64,000 nt of DNA. It comes from Daucus carota subsp. sativus. Taxonomy: Eukaryota; Streptophyta; Magnoliopsida; Apiales; Apiaceae. Both the position numbers and the translations under genes were made by a program. The stretch spans positions 1,265,131-1,329,130 of the forward strand of contig NC_030381.2 of NCBI RefSeq assembly GCF_001625215.2, written 5' to 3'. This document shows, piece by piece, positions 58,066 through 64,000 of this stretch (within the stretch, counting starts at the first letter, position 1; every line of letters begins with the position of its first letter). A model generated the notes under the pieces. That model searched no databases. It was not told where the DNA came from and worked only from the letters and a program-made list of their open reading frames with translations.

Positions 58066-58951
58066 TATTAAACTTTTCTTGAAAAATTTGTAAAAAATAT
58101 AAAATACCTATCAAACCTTGAGTACTATTATATCGAATATTTATATATACACATATCTCTCTCTATATATAAATACTTCCTTTAAAAATAAGTCGCTATT
58201 ATGTAAAAATCACGCCGGCACATTTTTTGCCGGTCAATAAAACAATAGAAGTAAAGACTTTTTACAGAGGTAAAAGTAAAAGACTATGAGGCCGTTTGGG
58301 TGAATTTAAAATAAGTGCTTCTTGCTTAAAATAAAAAAATGAAGGAGAAATTAGAAGCAAATTAAAAATTACTTTAAAATATTTAGAAAAAAAAATAGAA
58401 GTCACTAGTATTCATAACTTTTTATAAATGTTTCTTGACTGCACACTACACACTACACAGCTGATTGGTTCATCAATGAAACTACACGTATACATACAAA
58501 GTGCTCACACAAGGCTTCAGTAGCGGTTTCAGCAGCAGTAACGTGCAAAATGGGTCCATCCTCGAGCTTAAAAGCATTTGTCACACAAGAACAAGTACAG
58601 CTGTGTGGGACCAGAGAGTTCATACGCCAGAATTATTGGATTCCTGTGAAAGGTCTGTAATGACTAATCGTGTGGTTCTTGAAGGGCGCTTAAGAGTGAA
58701 GAGATGAAACAACAGCCGTTGGATGGTGGTCAAAGGTATGTTTTGAACTTTTATAACCAAGGGAGAAAGTGTTAACATCTCCTAACACGAGGAGAGTTGG
58801 TAGGTTAAGTTTGAGGTCTCTGAGGGAGTGACACTTGTCGCGCATGCATGCACTGTAGCTGATGAAGCAGGCAGCTCCCTTCATTTAGGTTCCAAGGGAC
58901 TCTTCATTTAGGCTCCTAACCTGAGATTTGAGAAGGGAGAAGAAAAATATT
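58066..58951. other. Intergenic sequence with a short repeated block
   Basis: No gene recognised. The part at about 58820-58884 (CACTTGTC, CATGCA, CTGATGAAGCAGGCAGCTC) recurs imperfectly at about 62205-62258. The frame at 58501-58707 is unsupported. Confidence 0.4.
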
Positions 58952-59265
58952 GCTCCAAAAGACTCGTAAGTGGCTCTTAAATCACTAAGAGTCTCTTGTT
59001 TCTCTCTCCTCTCTCCTCAAAGTTAAGAGCCACCACATTGCTCCTAACTTATTTTTTCATAATAAAAAAATCATTCCCTCTAATTTACCTCCATCTTTCC
59101 ATATCTTTTGTTATAGTGGAGCCCAATATATGAATAAAATATAAAATAGAGAAGAGATATAGAGAGTATTGTTGGAGTTTACACTCTTAACTTTGTCCTA
59201 AATTACTAAGAGCCACATTTTTTATAATATATTTAGGAGCCAATAAAGAGGCTCTTGGAGATGCT
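58952..59265. mobile_element. GAGCATCTCCAA-type MITE (inverted copy)
   Basis: Left end GCTCCAAAAGACTCG, right end CTCTTGGAGATGC; inner blocks match the split MITE at 55369-56926 in the opposite direction. Confidence 0.7.
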
Positions 59266-59513
59266 TTAAAGGCCAACCACATATTGGTGGGAGTATAACC
59301 CAAATGTTTCGCTTAATAATTTTCTCTAACCATTTATTACAGAATATTTGATAAAATATTCAATTAAAATTGCTTGGGGCTCATGGTTAATATATTGCAA
59401 ATTGATAGCTTTATTGTAATAATATCGTCACAGAAAAATTAATAGTTATATTTTTTTTCGCCAGAAAAAATTAATAGTTATATAGTTTTAAATTAAAATG
59501 TAATTAACACGTG

Positions 59514-59960
59514 CACTACCAGAAAAACTATTAGAACTGACCGACGATATATAGTGTCTTTCAGTTAAAATTGACCTGGAAGTGGTGGCTCTTGTCAAAA
59601 GCGACCTGGAAATTTTGATAACATAAGTTGGTCGTTTTTATCATGTTCGGTGGTGATATATAAAAATGACCGTTGCGTTGGTCGCTTTTAACAAATATTA
59701 AATTTGAAAATTTCAAATTTAATATTTGTTAAAAGCGACCAATATCACTTTTGTATTTGAAAATTTACCAATATCAGTAGAATTCGTAAATTGACCCAAA
59801 AAATTCCAATCACTTTATATGGCTATATCTGGATATCTTATAAATACGAAATACCACCAATTTTGGTATTTTTATTGGCAACTAAAATATCATTTGTTTT
59901 TAAAAGCGATCGATTTCGGTAAAATTAATATGCAGTCACTTTTGTTTAGTCGTTTTTAAC
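59514..59960. mobile_element. Left part of a CACTA-like element
   Basis: Starts CACTACCAGAAAAACTATTA, the usual CACTA terminus, followed by repeated GCGACC/GGTCGC-type subterminal motifs and a 65 bp perfect palindrome (59678-59742). The matching right terminus is not seen, so the element is truncated or decayed and its right limit is a guess. Confidence 0.6.
59678..59742. repeat. Perfect 65 bp palindrome
   Basis: Two 32 bp arms around A59710: TTGGTCGCTTTTAACAAATA... pairs exactly with ...TATTTGTTAAAAGCGACCAA. Confidence 0.92.
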
Positions 59961-61088
59961 GCTTTTACTTACAATGATGATTTTATTAATATTATAATGA
60001 ATTTTAGTTTGTTTAATATAAATTTGTAGACAAAAAGGGAAGTTGTTGTCAAATTATTGATGAGTAGGAATTAAATGAAAAATTTGTAATAACTAAAGAA
60101 GAAACGAGTTAGATGAGAAACTTAAGGGGTGTTTGGCGGAGTTTAAAAACTCAGTTCGTGGGTTTATAAGTTAGAGTTTTTATTTGTCAAGTCGAAAAGT
60201 ACTTAAAAGAAATGAATACTAACTTTTATTTTATGATTTTGACTTTTTTCTAACACACTTTTATTACTGATAAATCTTAACTTGTTTTCAACTTCTATTT
60301 CAGTATTTTTTTTCATTTTAAGAAAGAAGTACTTGTTTTAAACTGATCAAAATGGTTTCTAAGTAAAAAAAAGAGGAGAAGTCATCTATATCACCATTCA
60401 CCATAAGTCCTGTGATCGCATGTAAAGACAAAGAACTCGTAACTTATTTTGTTCGCTTCCAACGCCAAGCTACATCAGCTAATTGATAAACATAGCATAA
60501 ACAAAAGAACAATACAAGCAAATTAATTAACAAACGAGGGGATGAGTACAAAATTGCTAAATAAGTGCCTTTACTCGATACCTATCGGCTCATTTGGGAA
60601 ATTAGTGTATAAAAAGTTTGCATTTCCGTTTTAATGAATTGCATGATCGGGTATACTAATCAGGTTTAGCAACTAAAGTCATGATGAGATGCACCAGGTT
60701 TGAGGGTTAGATCAGATCAAATTTATGTTGCGGCCCAAATGCATTTGCTTACCCAAACTCCAATATTGGCCCAAATGCATTTGCTTACCTAAACTCCAAT
60801 TTATGTAGAATTTAATGTGAATAAATTATTTTAAATATAAATCGATCTTGAGCCGGTTATTATTCCATACAGTTGGGCCTTTACAAGTCTACAGTGACAG
60901 ACAATTACTCCAGTCTGCAAGCTATAACGGACTTCTGCAGTATTATATGATTTCATTTTCAATCTATGCGTTGCTGATTAAAGGCCCGTACAAAATAAAA
61001 AGGCCCAAGTACAAATGAGCCTCCAAGCAGTTTACCCAGCTATGTGTCAAGATTTGTTGAAAAAGTCTACATACTTTTCCAATGCTCA
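59961..61088. other. Intergenic region
   Basis: AT-rich DNA with a repeat of the GTGTTTGG type (about 60128-60360) and the 36 bp tandem; no gene seen. Confidence 0.4.
60733..60804. repeat. 36 bp tandem duplication
   Basis: Two adjacent copies of GGCCCAAATGCATTTGCTTA... (60733-60768, 60769-60804), nearly identical. Confidence 0.88.
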
Positions 61089-61335
61089 GAGCATCTATCT
61101 CCTAATTATCTCCTAAATATAATATAAAAAATGTGACTCTTATTAATTTAGTACAAAATTAAGAGTATGAACTCCAACAATACTCTCTATATTTATTCTC
61201 TATATTATATTTTATTTATATTTGATTCCATTATAACAAAGATCCAAATTCAAAAGTGGGGATCAATTGAAGGGAAGGATTTTTTATTGATAGAAATAAG
61301 TTAAAAACCATGTGGTGGCTCTTAGTTTTGATAGA
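61089..61335. mobile_element. Truncated GAGCATCT-type MITE
   Basis: Left end GAGCATCTATCTCCTAATT then AATTTAGTACAAAATTAAGA and GTGGTGGCTCTTAG blocks as in the two other copies; the right terminus is lost. Confidence 0.6.
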
Positions 61336-61424
61336 GATAAGTTACACCAGAACAACCTTAAAAAAAAAAAACTAGAGTATAAGTTATATCCAAGGAGTGC
61401 TATTAATTAACAATTAAGATTAAC

Positions 61425-61875
61425 GGGGGTGTATTAGATTGAGATTTTAATGGATTGTTTTTAGTCCATAGATTTTAATGGATTGTATGTGATTTTGATT
61501 TTATGCGGATTCTTAATAAAATATCGCAGAGTTGATATGATTTAAGTACAATGCTTTAAAATCCCATTTATTTTACTGGGATTTCAAAAAACTTAAAATA
61601 CACTGGAAAATGCCAAAAGATCCATCATTTTATGAAATCCAAAAAAATCCATGAGCATTTGAATACCATCGGATTTTAAACAATCTCAATTGAATAACAT
61701 CGGATTTTAAAGCATAATTTAAAATCTCAATTGAATACCATCAGATTTTGTAGCATAATTTAAAATCCCAATTGAATACCTCAATATTTTAATATATTTC
61801 AAACAATCCCAATCGAATACTTTTGGATTTCATAAATAAAGAAAAATACTTTAAAATCTCAATCCAATGCACCCC
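61425..61875. mobile_element. MITE with GGGGTGYATTRGATTGAGA ends
   Basis: Left GGGGGTGTATTAGATTGAGA and right (complement) GGGGTGCATTGGATTGAGAT are inverted repeats; the interior has several reiterated AATCTCAATTGAATACC units. Flanking sequences on both sides contain TATTAATTAA and ACAATTAAG. Possibly PIF/Harbinger-derived; superfamily uncertain. Confidence 0.65.
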
Positions 61876-62646
61876 TCTAAGTGTATTAATTAATAACAAT
61901 TAAGTGTTTTGTTTTTCCACATTTCTCTATGATATATTCATGGGCACACAATAAACATATTTCTGATAATTTTTTTTATTTTGATTGATTTATATTTTTT
62001 AATAATGATAGACCTCTCTATTTATAACAACTATACCAATAAAAACATCCAAATTCAGTGTCTAGCATCTTAAGATGCATACACACCATACAAACTCTTG
62101 TTTTTCTCGAATCCTGGGCAAATAAGAATATAGGGTCACATGAGGCTGGCGAAATATGAGCCGTTGGATACAAAATGGCAGTAGCATGAAGTCTGCTGCT
62201 GCATGCCACTTGTCTCACATGCACGCTATGTAACTGATGAAGCAGCCAGCTCTAGCTCTTGTTTTATGGTACAAAAATAAGATACAAAACCTCAGATAAC
62301 TGGGAATCGTTTTTTCGTCCATCATATATATTCTAAATCAACTACCCTGCTGCTATTTTGAAAGCGGTAACCATATATATAGTCACAAAACATATACTAA
62401 TATGTTACAGTTACACTGCAATAACATTAGAAACATGATCCTCCACTAAAGAGAGACCATGTTCATACACAATACATGGATTTACATATGTTACTAAGTA
62501 GTACTCTTAGTAGTACTAGGACTACCCGTGTGACCAGTCCAAAATAAAATTACATTTCTTTAATATATCACATATTTATATTATATTATAATAAGAGGAG
62601 GCAGCCAGGCAGGAGCTGATCTGTAATAATATGGCTTGTTCATTGA
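61876..62646. other. 3' flank of the bHLH gene and spacer
   Basis: No coding features recognised. Contains the block (about 62205-62258) that resembles 58820-58884. Confidence 0.4.
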
Positions 62647-64000
62647 TCAGCCGAACTTGGAAGAGTAAAATTGTTGAATAGCCTCGGCGTTCTCCGGAGA
62701 CATCGTCGATAACATCTGCTCAAAAGTCGTGCATTAATCACTTATCACTAATCCTTTTACAAACTAAAAAGACCATGGAGTACCTGTAGCAGCCCTTTAA
62801 CTGATTTTATGTAAGTAACTGTTCGGTCCAGTATCGAAGCTTGACTAGCCTACAGTTTCAGAAAACATCAAATTAATATTTGAAATATATACATATTAAT
62901 AATATGCTGAATACAGCATACCGTATTGCCTGGCGGGATGAGTTTTTGTAATTTCTGAAACTGTTGGCTGATCTTGGCTCTTCGATTCTGCAAACAATTA
63001 CCCTCAGGCCACTAAATATATATATTTTACACGTACGTATAATCATAAATTATATAGATGAATATGTATACTTACCCTCTCGGAGAGATTGTGGGTTTCA
63101 CGGAAGATCTTTAATTTTTTTCCTGACGGTGACTCCTCTTTTTTCTCCATGCAAATGCCATCGGAATCCTTTCGGAACATAGACAGCCAAGGTCAGATAA
63201 TAAATTCGGAAAGAAGGCTTAAAGTTTATATATAAAATAAACCTAGCGGGGCCACACTGCTAAACGACGCTATTTGTTGCGCACATAAAACGGGAGGCCA
63301 GTTCCCTGTACTTGTACATGTTTAAGTACTTTGCTTGGCTTACTAAAACTACGCCTATTGTTACGTTTACTGTTTGCACGCATTTATTCTATAAAATATA
63401 GTTGTATAATTTCTTTTTAAAATTTTTTTTTTGAATAAAAATTTAAATGTCAAATTTTTATTCAGAGAAATAAAAATAAAAATATATTATGAAACTATAC
63501 TTTAAATGAGTGTGGAAAAGCATGCCGAAAAGTAACGTAAAGAAACGAGGGGGACAGAGGGAGTATTATTTTTAATTTATTTTTACTTGGGGCTTACCTC
63601 ATGAGGGCTTGGATACTCGCACTTTTCCTTCCTTTTCAGATTATCAGTCCTTGTGCAATCGGCGCCTGATGATAAAGGATCGAGGCTTGTATTTGCCGAT
63701 AACATATGTTTAGTTGGGGCATCGACAAGATAGTCTGCTTGTTGAGTTGAAGCAGAAACCAAACAAGGATCAGGCAGCGGAGCTAACTCAACACGATTAA
63801 ATTGAGGAACCCACCAAGATGATGTTTTTTGTTGTGGCTGTGGGGGACTTAATTCAAGGTCCTTCCCTATATCCCGTGATGCCTCCTGAGTCCGCTCATC
63901 ATCCCTGTAAGATGTAATGAACTTGTAAGCTCTTGAATTTCAGGTACACATTAAATGACAATAAATACTTACATATTACAAACTCCTTTGATGCGTTTCT
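62647..64000 (-). CDS. PIF-like bHLH transcription factor, 3' part (runs off the window)
   Basis: Exons recovered on the minus strand: 64000-63973 (partial), 63904-63598, 63168-63076, 62987-62922, 62849-62784, 62718-62647, all phase-consistent. Seen: an early SSWWVPQFNRVELAPLPD segment, Ser-rich linker, basic region plus helix 1 HNLSERNRRAKISQQFQKLQ with the His, Glu and Arg residues needed for E-box contact, loop KLIPPGNTASQ, helix 2 ASILDRTVTYIKSVKGLLQQ, and a short tail ending QQFYSSKFG. The HNLSER motif and exon pattern (bHLH split over three small exons) fit subfamily VII, the phytochrome-interacting factors and relatives, but helix 1/2 are divergent from PIF1-PIF5. The N-terminus, where an APB motif would lie, is outside the window. 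DNA binding is expected; light regulation is only inference. Confidence 0.85.
63330..63561. mobile_element. Degenerate Stowaway-like MITE in a bHLH intron
   Basis: Right end CGAGGGGGACAGAGGGAG before TA; the left partner is degenerate (TACTTTGCTTGGCTTACT), but TTGTTACGTTTACTGTTTGCA there matches the complement of the right inner arm. Lies within the 429 bp intron 63169-63597. Confidence 0.55.

Noticed and set aside
62220-62258. TGATGAAGCAGCCAGCTC as a miR167-like sequence
   Set aside because: Only partial similarity to the mature miRNA, differing at several core positions, and no hairpin with a star strand nearby.
1-64000. CRISPR arrays, rRNA or operon-like gene systems
   Set aside because: Nothing of the kind is visible; the window is ordinary nuclear plant DNA with spliced genes.

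Overview
This is a 64 kb piece of a plant nuclear genome, clearly a eudicot: genes are split by canonical GT/AG introns, intergenic DNA is AT-rich, and there are many transposon fossils (hAT, Stowaway, Mutator-like foldbacks, CACTA, Helitron, Ty1/copia). The proteins are typical land-plant families. An asterid such as an Apiaceae member seems plausible, but the sequence does not prove a species.

Genes from left to right: a TDIF-type CLE peptide precursor (minus, 328-639); a nucleostemin-like circularly permuted GTPase (plus, 9 exons, 7585-13560); an SDI1/MS5-type TPR protein (minus, 4 exons, 15437-17506) with a broken copy beside it (about 14022-14238); a single-exon F-box/kelch protein (minus, 22063-23211); a small conserved plant protein of unknown function (minus, 3 exons, 23932-24709); an intact, very young Ty1/copia retrotransposon (24987-29664) sitting in the presumed leader of that gene; LSM5 (minus, 4 exons, 31353-34178); the LRR receptor pseudokinase TMKL1 (minus, 2 exons, 36195-38895); remnants of an F-box gene and of an RPA70-like gene (44.5-46.6 kb); the seed transcription factor ABI3 (minus, 6 exons, 50186-53002); and the 3' part of a PIF-like bHLH gene running off the right edge (minus, 62647-64000).

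From memory of Arabidopsis locus numbers, CLE41, the F-box/kelch gene, TMKL1 and ABI3 lie close together on chromosome 3 (At3g2465x-2477x), while SDI1 and LSM5 lie together on chromosome 5 (At5g4885x-4887x). The window would then be an unfractionated ancestral block carrying both sets interleaved. Several genes relate to ABA and seed biology (ABI3, LSM5/SAD1), but nothing shows that they are co-regulated; this is not an operon-like system.

The intergenic DNA carries the most unusual structure. There is a perfect 417 bp palindrome inside a TTGCAAC-rich foldback element (6.2-6.6 kb). Two local duplications each provide an internal 'empty site' that confirms a hAT insertion (4.5/7.1 kb and 41.4/49.2 kb). 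A MITE is embedded in a TA microsatellite. A nested stack (Helitron containing a MITE containing a CACTA element) occupies 54.8-57.3 kb. I did not find a clearly new multi-gene system. The best candidates for a second look are the palindrome, the CLE peptide variant, the retrotransposon in the leader of a gene, and the possible 55-codon upstream ORF of ABI3.
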